64,000 nt of DNA from Glycomyces sambucus (GCF_900102815.1 NZ_FNGF01000003.1:372001-436000), one strand, 5' to 3'; positions 42,029 through 50,827 are shown, numbered from the stretch's first letter. Numbers and translations are program-made. The notes: generated by a model not told the origin, from the sequence alone.

Positions 42029-42153
42029 CGGCGGGCCTTTCGGTGGTCGGGGAGGAAGGGCAGCGCGGTGCCCGCGACGAGGAACACCGCGGTGAGCACG
42101 AGGCCCAGCACGGTGCCGATCTCCAGGCTGATCTTCAGAAGCACGTCGTTCAT
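42025..42153 (-). CDS. 42-residue single-pass membrane protein coupled to the ABC operon
   Basis: ATG 42153 to the TGA at 42025 encodes MNDVLLKISLEIGTVLGLVL followed by a hydrophobic TAVFLVAGTALPFLP stretch and a basic end, DHRKARR. One membrane helix spans roughly residues 8-35. The ATGA overlap with the ATPase start strongly suggests it is translated. No clear Shine-Dalgarno is visible. It may be a small accessory subunit of the exporter, an inference from linkage. Confidence 0.6.
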   Translation of the reverse strand: MNDVLLKISLEIGTVLGLVLTAVFLVAGTALPFLPDHRKARR

Positions 42154-42267
42154 GGGGCAAGCCTCGCCCGGGACGCGCTTCCTCGGCTTCGGCTCGGCGA
42201 CGGGTTTCGGGCGCCGCGGGTCGGCCGTTCGACGGAGGGGCCCGGAATCCGGGTTACCTTCGAGCAC

Positions 42268-43470
42268 ATGAACGCTCCCAAGGTGGCCATGTCGGGCCGC
42301 TTCAGCCGGCTGGTGATGCGCCTGCTCAAGATCGGCGTCGTCTCGATGCTGATGCTCGCGCTCATCGCCGAGATGTCCTCGCACATGGCCGACGAGAAGC
42401 CGCCGTACTACTCGTGGGTGTCGTGGGTGCAGTTCGCGACCTCGCTGTTCGCGATCGGCGTCTACGTCTGGTACCGGCCGGGACGCAAGCACTGGATCGC
42501 GGTCGCGGCGGTCGCGTCGCTGGTGGCGACGGGGATCGACATCGTGTACGACCAGGGACCGCGCGGGGTCGGGTCGGCGGAGCTGATGGCGCTGGGGCTG
42601 CTGCTGCTGTTCGCGGTGCGGCACTGGGACGCGGCGCCGGGCCGGTGGGTGGCGTTCGCGCTCGGTGCGGCGATCCTGCTGATCGGCGCGCGCCTGTTCG
42701 TCTACGAGGGTTCGGCGGTGGGCGGGACGGTGCTCATCGGGCTGGGCATCTCGACGGTGGTCGGCTTCGGCGCGTACCTCAGGTCGATGGACAAGCTGCG
42801 GCGGGAGACGCAGGAGGAGGTGCGGCGCGCGGAGCGCCTGGAGCTGGCGCGGGAGATGCACGACTTCGTGGCGCACCACGTGACGGGCATGGTGGTGCTC
42901 GCGCAGGCCGGGCAGGTGACGGCGACCGATCCGCGGAAGGCGTTCGCGGACATCGAGGAGGCGGGCCTGGCGGCGCTGGCGTCGATGCGGCGGATGGTGC
43001 GGATGCTGCGCGACGACGACGCGGGCGGGGGCGTGAACCCGCTGGGCGACCTGTCGCAGATCGAGGACCTGGTGGACCGGTTCACGCGGGAGGGGACGGA
43101 CGCGTCGTGCTTCATCTCGCCGGAGCTGGCGGGCGCGGTGGCGCCGGAGATCGCGGCGACGGCGCACCGGGTGGTGCGGGAGGCGTTGACGAACGTGCGC
43201 AAGCACGCCCGGGGCGCGACCCGGGTGCGGGTGGTGGTGGCCGCGGCGGGCGGGCACGGCATGGAGGTGTCGGTGCGCGACGACGGGCGGGCCGCGCGGG
43301 TCAAGGCGGGCCGGGAGTCGCTGGCGCTGTCGGGTTCGGGTCTGGGCCTGGTGGGGCTGCGGGAGCGCGTGGAGGCGGTCGGGGGCCAGTTGCGGGCGCA
43401 GGAGCGCCCGGAGGGCGGCTGGGAGACGGCGGCGTGGCTGCCGCGGGAGGCGGCGACGGTCGAGGTGTGA
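42268..43470 (+). CDS. Sensor histidine kinase (HisKA_3/NarL-partner type)
   Basis: A 400-residue kinase. Five or six helices occupy residues 12-170. The dimerisation/phosphoacceptor H-box LELAREMHDFVAHHVTGMV places the phosphorylated His at residue 198. The HATPase domain has HRVVREALTNVRKHA (Asn 309), VSVRDDGRA and the GSGLGLVGLRERV G-box. Such kinases normally pair with a LuxR-type response regulator, but none is adjacent. It is divergent from the ABC operon, an arrangement common when a two-component system controls an exporter. Confidence 0.9.
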   Translation: MNAPKVAMSGRFSRLVMRLLKIGVVSMLMLALIAEMSSHMADEKPPYYSWVSWVQFATSLFAIGVYVWYRPGRKHWIAVAAVASLVATGIDIVYDQGPRGVGSAELMALGLLLLFAVRHWDAAPGRWVAFALGAAILLIGARLFVYEGSAVGGTVLIGLGISTVVGFGAYLRSMDKLRRETQEEVRRAERLELAREMHDFVAHHVTGMVVLAQAGQVTATDPRKAFADIEEAGLAALASMRRMVRMLRDDDAGGGVNPLGDLSQIEDLVDRFTREGTDASCFISPELAGAVAPEIAATAHRVVREALTNVRKHARGATRVRVVVAAAGGHGMEVSVRDDGRAARVKAGRESLALSGSGLGLVGLRERVEAVGGQLRAQERPEGGWETAAWLPREAATVEV

Positions 43471-43501
43471 GCGGTTCGGTCCGCGGGCCGGCCGGTCCCG
43501 A

Positions 43502-43564
43502 CGACCAACGACCAACGACCAACGACCAACGACCAACGACCAACGACCAACGACCAACGACCAA
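43502..43564. repeat. Nine perfect tandem copies of the heptamer CGACCAA
   Basis: 63 bp with no mismatch, starting 32 bp after the kinase stop and ending 97 bp before the tRNA-Tyr terminator hairpin. The minus strand reads (TTGGTCG)9. Confidence 0.98.
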
Positions 43565-43660
43565 CTGAGCGTGCTCGGCCCGCCGATCATCGACAACCGC
43601 CGGACCGCAGCCACCCTCGCCGCGGACCCGTTCCGGGCGTTTTCCCGCCGGTACGCGAAA

Positions 43661-43689
43661 GGCCCGCTCCGGGTCTCCCCGGGCGGGCC
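43661..43689 (-). terminator. Terminator for tRNA-Tyr
   Basis: GGCCCGCTCCGGG pairs with CCCGGGCGGGCC with one bulge. On the minus strand, downstream of the tRNA, it is followed by TTTCG. Confidence 0.7.
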
Positions 43690-43698
43690 GTCCGCTAC

Positions 43699-43783
43699 TG
43701 GTGGCAGGTGCAGGATTCGAACCTGCGAAGTCGATGACGGCTGATTTACAGTCAGCTCCCTTTGGCCACTTGGGTAACCTGCC
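43699..43783 (-). tRNA. tRNA-Tyr (anticodon GUA)
   Basis: On the minus strand the acceptor GGCAGGT pairs with ACCTGCC. The anticodon stem GCTGA/TCAGC encloses CTGTAAA (GTA). A long variable arm (CCGTCATCGACTTC region) marks a class II tRNA, and the T-arm is GCAGG-TTCGAAT-CCTGC. CCA is encoded at 43701-43699. Confidence 0.95.
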
Positions 43784-44005
43784 GTGGCTTGTAGCGAGAG
43801 CAAGAATAGCGTCCCCTCCCAGGGGGTGCGCAAGCGGGTTCTCCCCCGTTGAGACCGCGTTCACTGCCGTCCGGTCCGGGCGCGGGCGCGTGCGGCGGCG
43901 GGCCCGGACTAAGCTTGGCGGTCGCGCCCCCGCGTCGTGTCCTCCACCGCTTCACCGCGGTGCCGCCGACGTGATCCGCCAACGACACTGGAAGGACCGG
44001 ACGCC

Positions 44006-44497
44006 ATGGCCGACGCCTCGTTCGACATCGTCTCCGAGATCGACCTCGCGGAGCTCGACAACGCGATCAACCAGGCCCAGCGGGAGCTGGGGACCAGGTT
44101 CGACTTCCGCGGGACCGGCACGACGGTGGACCGCAGCGGCGACGAGGCGGCCGTGATCTCCGCCGAGACCGAGGACCGCGCGAAGGCGGCCCTGGAGGTC
44201 CTCAAGGAGAAGCTCGTCAAGCGCGGGATCTCCCTGAAGGCCCTGGACGCGGGCGAGCCGCGCCAGTCGGGCAAGGAGACGAAGATCGACGTCGCGTTCA
44301 AACAGGGGATCTCCACCGAGGACGCGAAGAAGATCGGGAAGATCATCCGCGACGAGGGCCCCAAGGGCGTCAAGCCGCAGGTGCAGGGCGACAAGCTCCG
44401 CGTCACCGGCAAGAAGCGCGACGACCTCCAGGAGGTCATCGCGCTCCTCAAGGGCAAGGACCTCGAGGTCGCGCTCCAGTTCACGAACTACCGCTAG
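44006..44497 (+). CDS. yajQ: YajQ family nucleotide-binding protein (DUF520)
   Basis: A 163-residue protein with the family start [52 protein letters not shown] and the terminal [24 protein letters not shown] region. YajQ proteins bind nucleotides; some bind c-di-GMP and act as co-regulators, in others the role is unclear. ATG 44006 follows GGAAGGA. A small membrane protein gene begins 2 bp after its stop. Confidence 0.95.
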   Translation: MADASFDIVSEIDLAELDNAINQAQRELGTRFDFRGTGTTVDRSGDEAAVISAETEDRAKAALEVLKEKLVKRGISLKALDAGEPRQSGKETKIDVAFKQGISTEDAKKIGKIIRDEGPKGVKPQVQGDKLRVTGKKRDDLQEVIALLKGKDLEVALQFTNYR

Positions 44498-44499
44498 CC

Positions 44500-44673
44500 G
44501 TGGACGTCTCCGACGCCGTGGCGCTCGCCCTGTTCGTCGTGGGCGGGGGCCTGGTCGGCCTCATGGTCGTGGTGACGCAGCGCTCGTACAAGAAGGACGA
44601 GCGCTCGGAGTTCTGGGTCGTGTACCCGTCCGCGAAGGGCGAGCGGGCCGTCGAGGCGCCGCGCGAGGAGTGA
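44500..44673 (+). CDS. 57-residue single-pass membrane protein downstream of yajQ
   Basis: GTG 44500 to TGA 44671-44673 encodes MDVSDAVALALFVVGGGLVG, then LMVVVTQRSYKKDERSEFWV and a short acidic end. One helix (about 6-27) is followed by a basic RSYKKDER stop-transfer region and a cytoplasmic tail of about 30 residues. The 2-bp gap from yajQ suggests translational coupling. I do not recognise the family. Confidence 0.65.
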   Translation: MDVSDAVALALFVVGGGLVGLMVVVTQRSYKKDERSEFWVVYPSAKGERAVEAPREE

Positions 44674-44689
44674 CCCCGCGGAGCAGCCC

Positions 44690-46906
44690 CTAGGCGGCGA
44701 GCCGGTGCGTGAGCCCGGTGTGCCGCTTGCCGGTGCCCGCGGTGCGCACCGCGACGGCGAGCGCCTGCTTCGACCCCACGAGCACGACGAGCCGCTTCGC
44801 GCGGGTGATCGCCGTGTACAGCAGGTTCCGCTGGAGCATCGTCCACGCGCTCGTGGTCACGGGGATGACGACGGCGGGGTACTCCGAGCCCTGGGAGCGG
44901 TGGACGGTGACGGCGTACGCGTGCTGGAGCTCGTCGAGTTCGGTGAACTCGTAGTCGACGTCCTCGTCCTCGTCGGTGCGCACGGTGAGGGTCTGGGCGA
45001 CGGTGTCGAGGGCCTGGACGATGCCGCCGGTGCCGTTGAAGACGCCCGCGCGGCCCTTCTGGTAGTCGTTGCGGATCTGCACGACCTTGTCGCCGACGCG
45101 GAAGACCCGGCCGCCGTGGCGGCGCTCGGGCAGGCCCTCGCGTGCGGGCGTGAGCGCCTCCTGGAGGCGCGCGTTGAGGTTCCCGGCGCCGGGGCCGCCG
45201 CGGTGCATCGGGGTGAGGACCTGGACGTCGCGGACGGGGTGGAGCCCGAAGCGGGCGGGGATGCGGCGGGCGACGATGTCCACGATCCGGTCGGCGACGA
45301 GGTCGTTGTCGTCGCACCCGAACCAGAAGAAGTCCGGGTACCCGTCGAGTTCGGGCGCCTGCCCGCGGTTGACCTTGTGCGCGTTGGCGACCACTCCCGA
45401 CTCGGCGGCCTGCCGGAAGATCCGGGTGAGGCGCACGCGCGGGATCGTGTCGGCGGCGAGGAGGTCGCGCAGGACCTCGCCGGCGCCGACGCTGGGGAGC
45501 TGGTCGACGTCGCCGACCAGGAGCAGGTGCGCGCCGGGCGGGACGGCCTTGACGAGCTTGTTGGCCAGGACCGTGTCGAGCATGGACGACTCGTCGACGA
45601 CGAGGAGGTCCACGTCGAGGGGCTTGTCGCGGTCGTAGGCGGCGTCCCCGCCGGGCCGCAGTTCGAGGAGCCGGTGCAGCGTCCGGGCCTCGAACCCGGT
45701 GAGCTCCGCGAGGCGCTTCGCCGCGCGCCCGGTGGGGGCCGCGAGCATGACCTTGGCGCCCTTCGCCCGGGCGAGCGCCACGATCGAGGACACGGTGAAG
45801 GACTTGCCGCACCCGGGCCCGCCGGTGAGAACGGCGACCCGCTCGGTCAGCGCGAGCCGCACCGCCTCGGCCTGCTCGGGCGCGAGCTCGGCGTCGCCGC
45901 GGCGGCGCAGCCACGCGAACGCCTTGTCCCAGTCGACGCCCTTGAACGCGCCGAGCCGGTCCTCACTGGTGCGCAGGAGCGCGAGGAGCCCGGCGGCGAG
46001 GCCGCGCTCGGCGTGGAAGAACGGGGCGAGGTACCGGGCGGGCACGGTGGCGTCGCCGACCGGCACGTCCTCGGCCATCACCCGCTCGCCCGCCTCCGCG
46101 AGTTCGGCGAGCGCGGCGGCGACGGCCCCGGCGGGGAGCGCGAGGAGTTCGACGGTGTCGGCGACGAGGTTCGGGGCGGGCAGGAAGCAGTGGCCGCCGT
46201 CGGACGCCTGCGAGAGCGTGTACTGGAGGGCGGCCTTGACGCGCTCGGGCGAGTCGGCGGGGATGCCGACGGCGCGGGCGATCGCGTCGGCGGTCTTGAA
46301 CCCGATGCCCCACACCTCGTTCGCGAGCCGGTACGGCTCGTTCTTGACCACGCCCACGGACGCGTCGCCGTACTGCTTGTAGACGCGGACGGCGAGGGAG
46401 GTGGAGACGTCGACGGACTGGAGGAACACCATGACCTCCTTGATGGCCCGCTGCTCCTCCCAGGCGGCCGCGATGGCCTTCGTGCGCTTGGGGCCGAGCC
46501 CGGGCACCTCGGCGAGGCGGGTGGCGTCGGCGTCGATGACGTCGAGGGTCGCGGTCCCGAAGTGCGCGACGATCTTCGCGGCGGTCTTGGGACCGATCCC
46601 CTTCACCAGGCCGGAGCCGAGGTACCGCTCGATGCCCTGGACGGTGGCGGGGAGCACGGTCCGGTACGACTGGACCTCGAACTGGCGCCCGTACTTCGGG
46701 TGGCTCGACCAGCGGCCGGTGAGCGAGAGCGACTCGCCGACCTGGGCGCCCAGGAGCGGCCCGACGACCGTGACGAGGTCGGCGCCGCCGCGGGCGGGGC
46801 TGGCGCGGGCGATCGTGTAGCCGGTCTCCTCGTTCGCGTACGTGACGCGTTCGAGCACCGCCTCCAGGACGGTGCCCGGCGCCCGGGTCCCTTGTGCCTC
46901 CGCCAT
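44690..46906 (-). CDS. recD2: ATP-dependent RecD-like DNA helicase
   Basis: A 738-residue SF1B 5'-3' helicase of the RecD2 type, which works without RecBC. An OB-like N-terminus (GTVLEAVLERVTYANEETGYTIAR) is followed by tandem HhH motifs (LVKGIGPKTAAKIVAHFG, LAEVPGLGPKRTKAI). Helicase motifs are I VLTGGPGCGKSFT, II DLLVVDESSMLD, III LLLVGDVDQLPSVGAG and VI AYAVTVHRSQGSEYPAVV. RecD2 proteins aid repair and tolerance of replication stress. The start ATG 46906 gives MAEAQGTRAPG. Confidence 0.96.
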   Translation of the reverse strand: MAEAQGTRAPGTVLEAVLERVTYANEETGYTIARASPARGGADLVTVVGPLLGAQVGESLSLTGRWSSHPKYGRQFEVQSYRTVLPATVQGIERYLGSGLVKGIGPKTAAKIVAHFGTATLDVIDADATRLAEVPGLGPKRTKAIAAAWEEQRAIKEVMVFLQSVDVSTSLAVRVYKQYGDASVGVVKNEPYRLANEVWGIGFKTADAIARAVGIPADSPERVKAALQYTLSQASDGGHCFLPAPNLVADTVELLALPAGAVAAALAELAEAGERVMAEDVPVGDATVPARYLAPFFHAERGLAAGLLALLRTSEDRLGAFKGVDWDKAFAWLRRRGDAELAPEQAEAVRLALTERVAVLTGGPGCGKSFTVSSIVALARAKGAKVMLAAPTGRAAKRLAELTGFEARTLHRLLELRPGGDAAYDRDKPLDVDLLVVDESSMLDTVLANKLVKAVPPGAHLLLVGDVDQLPSVGAGEVLRDLLAADTIPRVRLTRIFRQAAESGVVANAHKVNRGQAPELDGYPDFFWFGCDDNDLVADRIVDIVARRIPARFGLHPVRDVQVLTPMHRGGPGAGNLNARLQEALTPAREGLPERRHGGRVFRVGDKVVQIRNDYQKGRAGVFNGTGGIVQALDTVAQTLTVRTDEDEDVDYEFTELDELQHAYAVTVHRSQGSEYPAVVIPVTTSAWTMLQRNLLYTAITRAKRLVVLVGSKQALAVAVRTAGTGKRHTGLTHRLAA

Positions 46907-47058
46907 CCGGCAACGGTAGACGCCGGGTCCGTCACTCGATTCCGTGAAGCGGTGCGGCCGTTTCGAACACCGGGCCGGACTCGCACCCTTTCGGGATGGT
47001 TCGTCGCGCCGCGCAGCGCATCGGCGGGTATGTCGGAGGCCCCCGGTACGGTGTGGAC

Positions 47059-47736
47059 ATGAGCGAGCGATGGTTTGAGGGGCCCCTGCTGGGGTTCGAC
47101 ACCGAGACGACCGGCGTCGGGGTCGACAAGGACCGGATCGTGCAGGCCGCGTTGGTGACCGGCACGGGCGACCTGGTGTGGCTGATCGACCCGGGCGTGC
47201 CGATCCCGCCGGGCGCGACCCGCGTCCACGGCATCACCGACGAGCGCGTCAAGGCCGAGGGCCGCCCGGCGGCCGAGGCCCTCGCGGAGGTCGCGGCGGC
47301 TCTGCGCGCGGCGGTCGACGTGGGCACGCCCGTGGTGGCGTTCCGCGCCGGCTTCGACTGCACGCTCCTGTCGTACGAGCTGGAGCGGCACGGGATCGAG
47401 CAGCCCGCGTGGGAGCGGATGTCGGTCATCGACCCGTCGGTGCTCGACAAGCGCGTCGACAAGTACCGGCGCGGCAAGCGCACCCTGGGGGCGACGTCGG
47501 TGCACTACGGGGTCGTGCACGACGGGGCGCACTCGGCGGCGGGCGACGCGGCCGCGACGGTGGCGCTGGCGCGCGCGATCGGGGCGCTCCACCCGGAGGT
47601 CGGGGACCTCACCCCGCAGGAGCTGCACGTGTCGCAGATCCGGTGGCACGCGGAGGACGCGGCGAGCCTGGAGGCGTACTTCAAGCGCAAGGGCCGCGAC
47701 GAGGCGGTGGACCGGCGCTGGCCGCTGTGCCGATGA
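47059..47736 (+). CDS. DEDDh 3'-5' exonuclease
   Basis: A 225-residue DnaQ-superfamily exonuclease. Exo I is LGFDTETTGVGVDKDRIVQ (Asp and Glu), followed by TRVHGITDERV. Exo II is VVAFRAGFDCTLL with its Asp. Exo III is HSAAGDAAATVALA with the His and Asp of the DEDDh class. Actinobacterial proteins of this size resemble DNA polymerase III epsilon-like nucleases used in repair. ATG 47059 gives MSERWFEGPLLGFD; an upstream in-frame start would run into the promoter region. Divergent from recD2. Confidence 0.92.
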   Translation: MSERWFEGPLLGFDTETTGVGVDKDRIVQAALVTGTGDLVWLIDPGVPIPPGATRVHGITDERVKAEGRPAAEALAEVAAALRAAVDVGTPVVAFRAGFDCTLLSYELERHGIEQPAWERMSVIDPSVLDKRVDKYRRGKRTLGATSVHYGVVHDGAHSAAGDAAATVALARAIGALHPEVGDLTPQELHVSQIRWHAEDAASLEAYFKRKGRDEAVDRRWPLCR

Positions 47737-47756
47737 CACGGTGCCGGTAAACGCGA

Positions 47757-47786
47757 GAGGCCCCGGTCCGCTCGGACCGGGGTCTC
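47757..47786. terminator. Bidirectional terminator-like hairpin
   Basis: A 13-bp inverted repeat with one wobble pair and a 4-nt loop lies between the converging exonuclease and lipoprotein genes. Confidence 0.8.
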
Positions 47787-47796
47787 GTCGAAGCTG

Positions 47797-48537
47797 CTAG
47801 TGCCCTTCGGCTTCTTCCTGGGGCTCGTAGTACTCGCGCTCTTCCTCGCCGGTGAGGTCCTGGCCGGTGGGGATCGCGGCGTCGGCGGTGCTGCCGTCGG
47901 AGAACGTGAAGACGATCCAGAGGGTGTCGCCGACCGGGAGGTCCGCGGCGAGGTCCTCGATGAGGAGGTACGGGCCGTTCTCGACGCCCTGGTCGAGGCG
48001 CGCGTACTCGGAGGGGGCGATCGGCACGTCGATGGCGGGGTCGCCCTCGAACTCCGGCTCCTCGGGGGTGGGGGCCTCGGAGGCGGACTCGGACGCGTCG
48101 CCGCTGGGGGTCTCGGTGTCGCCGCTCGGGCTCTCGCTCGGCTCGTCGGCGGGTGCGGCCGGGTCGACGTAGGTGACGGTGCCGGCCAGGTAGGGCTCGG
48201 GGTCGCCGACGGCCGCGGCCTCGGCCGCGTCCTCCGCGCTGGCGAAGACGGCCACGCCGGTGAGGCTGACCTCCTGCTCGCCCTCGTTGCCGATCCACAC
48301 GCGCAGCGCGGCGGACTCGCCGGCGGCGTAGCCCGCGGCCGAGTCGAACTCGACCTGGAGGTCGCGCAGCGCGAGGTCGCCCGCGTCGACGTTCACCCCG
48401 GCGATCGCGCTGACCTTCATGTCGGTCTGGGTCTCGTTGCCCGCACTGCACGCCGACAGCGCCGCGGCGGCGGCGCCCGCGATCGCGATGGCGGCCGCGC
48501 GGCGAGCCGTGATCGCCGTCCTGATCCCCTTGGCCAC
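47797..48537 (-). CDS. Secreted lipoprotein of unknown function
   Basis: A 246-residue protein with a basic N-terminus, a hydrophobic AAAIAIAGAAAAALSAC segment (lipobox LSAC), a beta-rich domain (VNVDAGDLALRDLQVEFDSA ... VSLTGVAVFASA), a Ser/Pro/Glu-rich linker of about 45 residues and a second strand-rich part. The mature protein would sit on the outer membrane face. The layout resembles actinobacterial copper-chaperone-like or uncharacterised lipoproteins, but no metal-binding motif is visible. GTG 48537 follows GGAGAGGA; longer readings add a non-signal leader. Confidence 0.75.
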   Translation of the reverse strand: MAKGIRTAITARRAAAIAIAGAAAAALSACSAGNETQTDMKVSAIAGVNVDAGDLALRDLQVEFDSAAGYAAGESAALRVWIGNEGEQEVSLTGVAVFASAEDAAEAAAVGDPEPYLAGTVTYVDPAAPADEPSESPSGDTETPSGDASESASEAPTPEEPEFEGDPAIDVPIAPSEYARLDQGVENGPYLLIEDLAADLPVGDTLWIVFTFSDGSTADAAIPTGQDLTGEEEREYYEPQEEAEGH

Positions 48538-48945
48538 TGCTGGTCCTCTCCGAGTTCCGACAGGAATGCTCACGACAGCGTAGACGACTCGCTCTCACCT
48601 CTCGCCCGGGACGGTGCGGCGGTGGAACCTGGGTCTCACGGCCCGGCCGGTCCCGTTGGGCCGCAGCGCCACCCGGCCCGGGCGGGCGGGAGGCTCCCGG
48701 TGCCGGGCGGTGCCCCGCCGTCCGCGGCGCGGGGCGCGGTCCGGGCCCGGCGGTCCCGGGAGCGGCGCCCGGCACGGGGGAGCGACCTGGGCCTCATTCG
48801 CCCCGTCCGCGGAGCGGCCGAAAGCCCAAGGTGCCGTAGAGTAATCAGTCACATACCAACTGACCAGGGAATTCGTGGCGTTCCACTGTCGGGGAAACCC
48901 CCGATGGCGTGTTAGGCTAGACACAGCGAAAGGGGTTTCGATCCT
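48538..48945. other. Intergenic region upstream of carD
   Basis: About 400 bp. The first 250 bp are extremely GC-rich with no convincing gene. The last 110 bp are closer to average and should hold the carD promoter. A TCGGGG-AAAC-CCCCGA hairpin (48890-48905) precedes a possible -10 (TAGGCT, 48912-48917) 29 bp before the ATG. Confidence 0.5.
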
Positions 48946-49443
48946 ATGGGTTTTAGTGTCGGCGAGACCGTTGTCTACCCCCACCACGGGGCCGCACTCG
49001 TTGAAGCTGTAGAGACTCGCACCATCGGCGGTATCGAACAGGAATACCTCGTGCTGCGCGTCGAACAGGGTGACCTCACGGTCAAGGTTCCAGCCAAGAA
49101 CGTCGAGCTCGTCGGCGTCCGGGAAGTCGTCGGTGCCGAGGGCCTCGAAGAGGTCTTCGAGGTGCTGCGGGCCCCGCACACGGAGGAACCCACCAACTGG
49201 TCGCGGCGGTACAAGGCCAACGTCGAGAAGCTCGCGTCCGGCTCCCCGCTGAAAATAGCAGAGGTCGTCCGCGACCTGTGGCGGCGCGACCGCGAGCGGG
49301 GCCTCTCGGCCGGGGAGAAGCGCATGCTCTCCAAGGCCCGCGAGATCCTCACCGGCGAGATCGCCCTCGCCGAGGACTGCGTGAAGGACGAGGCGGACAA
49401 CATCCTCGACAAGGTCCTCCTCCAGGAGGCACCGGTCAAGTAG
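48946..49443 (+). CDS. carD: CarD-family RNA polymerase-binding transcription regulator
   Basis: A 165-residue CarD. The N-terminal RNA-polymerase interaction domain ([21 protein letters not shown] ... [18 protein letters not shown]) binds the beta subunit. The C-terminal helical DNA-binding part ([32 protein letters not shown]) contains the Trp that wedges at the upstream edge of the bubble. CarD stabilises open complexes and is usually essential. AAAGGGG precedes ATG 48946. ispF begins 25 bp after its stop. Confidence 0.97.
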   Translation: MGFSVGETVVYPHHGAALVEAVETRTIGGIEQEYLVLRVEQGDLTVKVPAKNVELVGVREVVGAEGLEEVFEVLRAPHTEEPTNWSRRYKANVEKLASGSPLKIAEVVRDLWRRDRERGLSAGEKRMLSKAREILTGEIALAEDCVKDEADNILDKVLLQEAPVK

Positions 49444-49467
49444 CCGGCCCGCCAGCGGACCGCCAGC

Positions 49468-49950
49468 GTGAGTTCCAACCTGCCTTACGTCATCGGGCAC
49501 GGCACCGACGTGCACCGTTTCGACGCCGCCCGGCCCTGCCGCCTCGCCTGCCTCGACTGGCCCGGCGAGGCGGGGCTGGCGGGGCACTCCGACGGCGACG
49601 CGGCCGCGCACGCGGCCTGCGACGCCCTCCTCTCCGCCGCCGGCCTCGGCGACCTGGGCTCCAACTACGGCACCGACCGGCCGGAATGGGCCGGCGCGTC
49701 CGGGACCGCCCTCCTCGCCGAGACCGCCCGCCGCGTCCGCGACGCCGGGTGGGCCGTCGGCAACGTCTCCGTGCAGGTCATCGGCAACCGGCCCCGGCTC
49801 GGCGCGCGACGCGCCGAGGCCGAGGCCGCCATGGCCGCCTGCGTCGGCGCGCCCGTCAGGCTCTCCGCGACCACCGCCGACGGCCTGGGCTTCACCGGAC
49901 GCGGCGAGGGTCTGGCCGCGACCGCGGTAGCGTTGCTGTACCAGCCCTGA
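49468..49950 (+). CDS. ispF: 2-C-methyl-D-erythritol 2,4-cyclodiphosphate synthase
   Basis: A 160-residue IspF of the MEP isoprenoid pathway. [11 protein letters not shown] carries the Asp-x-His zinc ligands. [20 protein letters not shown] supplies the third His and the substrate loop. [17 protein letters not shown] is the C-terminal family block. It makes the cyclic diphosphate from CDP-methylerythritol phosphate. Many actinomycetes have ispD between carD and ispF; here it is missing. The GTG start at 49468 lacks a strong ribosome-binding site. Confidence 0.95.
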   Translation: MSSNLPYVIGHGTDVHRFDAARPCRLACLDWPGEAGLAGHSDGDAAAHAACDALLSAAGLGDLGSNYGTDRPEWAGASGTALLAETARRVRDAGWAVGNVSVQVIGNRPRLGARRAEAEAAMAACVGAPVRLSATTADGLGFTGRGEGLAATAVALLYQP

Positions 49951-49972
49951 TTTCCTGTCCGGGAGTAGACCC

Positions 49973-50827
49973 ATGGACGAAGACCCCAAGCGCACGGTCG
50001 GCGAGCACCTCCGCAGCGCCGAGCTCCTCTACGAGCTCGGGCAGGTCGCCGACGCGCGCGCCGAGGTCGACACCGCGCTGCGCCTCGACCCCCTCGACCC
50101 CGACGCCAACGCGATGGCCGCCGCGTGCGCCCTCGCCGACCACGACCCCGACGAGGCCCTCGTCTACGCCGGGGCGGCCCTCGCCCAGACCCCCGGGCAC
50201 CCGCGGGCGCTCGTCACCCGCGGCTACGCGCTCGCCGACGCCGGGCGCCGCGACGAGGCCATGCAGGCCGCCGCGAGCCTCCTCGAACTCGACCGCGCCT
50301 CCTGGCAGCACCACATCCACTACGCGCTCATCACCCGCCGCGCCGGAGCCGCCCAGCCCGCGCTCGACGCCGCGTGGAACGCCGTGAACCTCGCCCCCGA
50401 GCAGCCCCGCACCCACCTCGCGCTCGCCGCGATCGCCGAGGACCTCGGCATGGACGACCTCGCCAGGCGCTCCCGCCGCGCCGCCGCCGACCTCGGGCAC
50501 ACCGGGACCGAGCCGGCCAAGCACCGCTGGAGCGGCGCCGCCGCGGACGTCGGCGGCATCGCGCCCGCCGTCCGCCCCGCCCGCCGGCCCGCCTGGGTCG
50601 ACGCCGCCAAGGACGACCCACACTGGCGCGAGAAGATCTACGGCCCCGGGTTCTTCCGCGGCGCGCTCGGCCGCTCGATCCTGCTCGGCCTCGCCGTCGT
50701 CTTCGCCGTCCCCGCGCTCCTCGGCACCGAGATCGCGCCCGGCCCGCGCCTGTTCTTCGCCGCCGTCGCGGTCGCCGCATGGGTGGGTTGGTTCACAGTT
50801 CTGCGCCGGCACCGCAACCCCGAGTGA
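49973..50827 (+). CDS. TPR-repeat membrane protein
   Basis: A 284-residue protein. Four TPR-like repeats cover residues about 8-170 (RSAELLYELGQVADARAEVDTALRLDPLD-type helices). A linker with HWREKIYGPGFFRG follows, then two membrane helices (about 230-248 and 252-272) and a basic end, RRHRNPE. The repeat domain is presumably cytoplasmic and scaffolds a partner at the membrane. ATG 49973 begins 23 bp after ispF. The partner is unknown. Confidence 0.8.
   Translation: MDEDPKRTVGEHLRSAELLYELGQVADARAEVDTALRLDPLDPDANAMAAACALADHDPDEALVYAGAALAQTPGHPRALVTRGYALADAGRRDEAMQAAASLLELDRASWQHHIHYALITRRAGAAQPALDAAWNAVNLAPEQPRTHLALAAIAEDLGMDDLARRSRRAAADLGHTGTEPAKHRWSGAAADVGGIAPAVRPARRPAWVDAAKDDPHWREKIYGPGFFRGALGRSILLGLAVVFAVPALLGTEIAPGPRLFFAAVAVAAWVGWFTVLRRHRNPE

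Noticed and set aside
48614..48844. Possible 76-residue gene upstream of carD
   Set aside because: The composition is almost only Arg, Gly, Ala and Pro, without a ribosome-binding site or hydrophobic pattern. It is typical of random GC-rich sequence.
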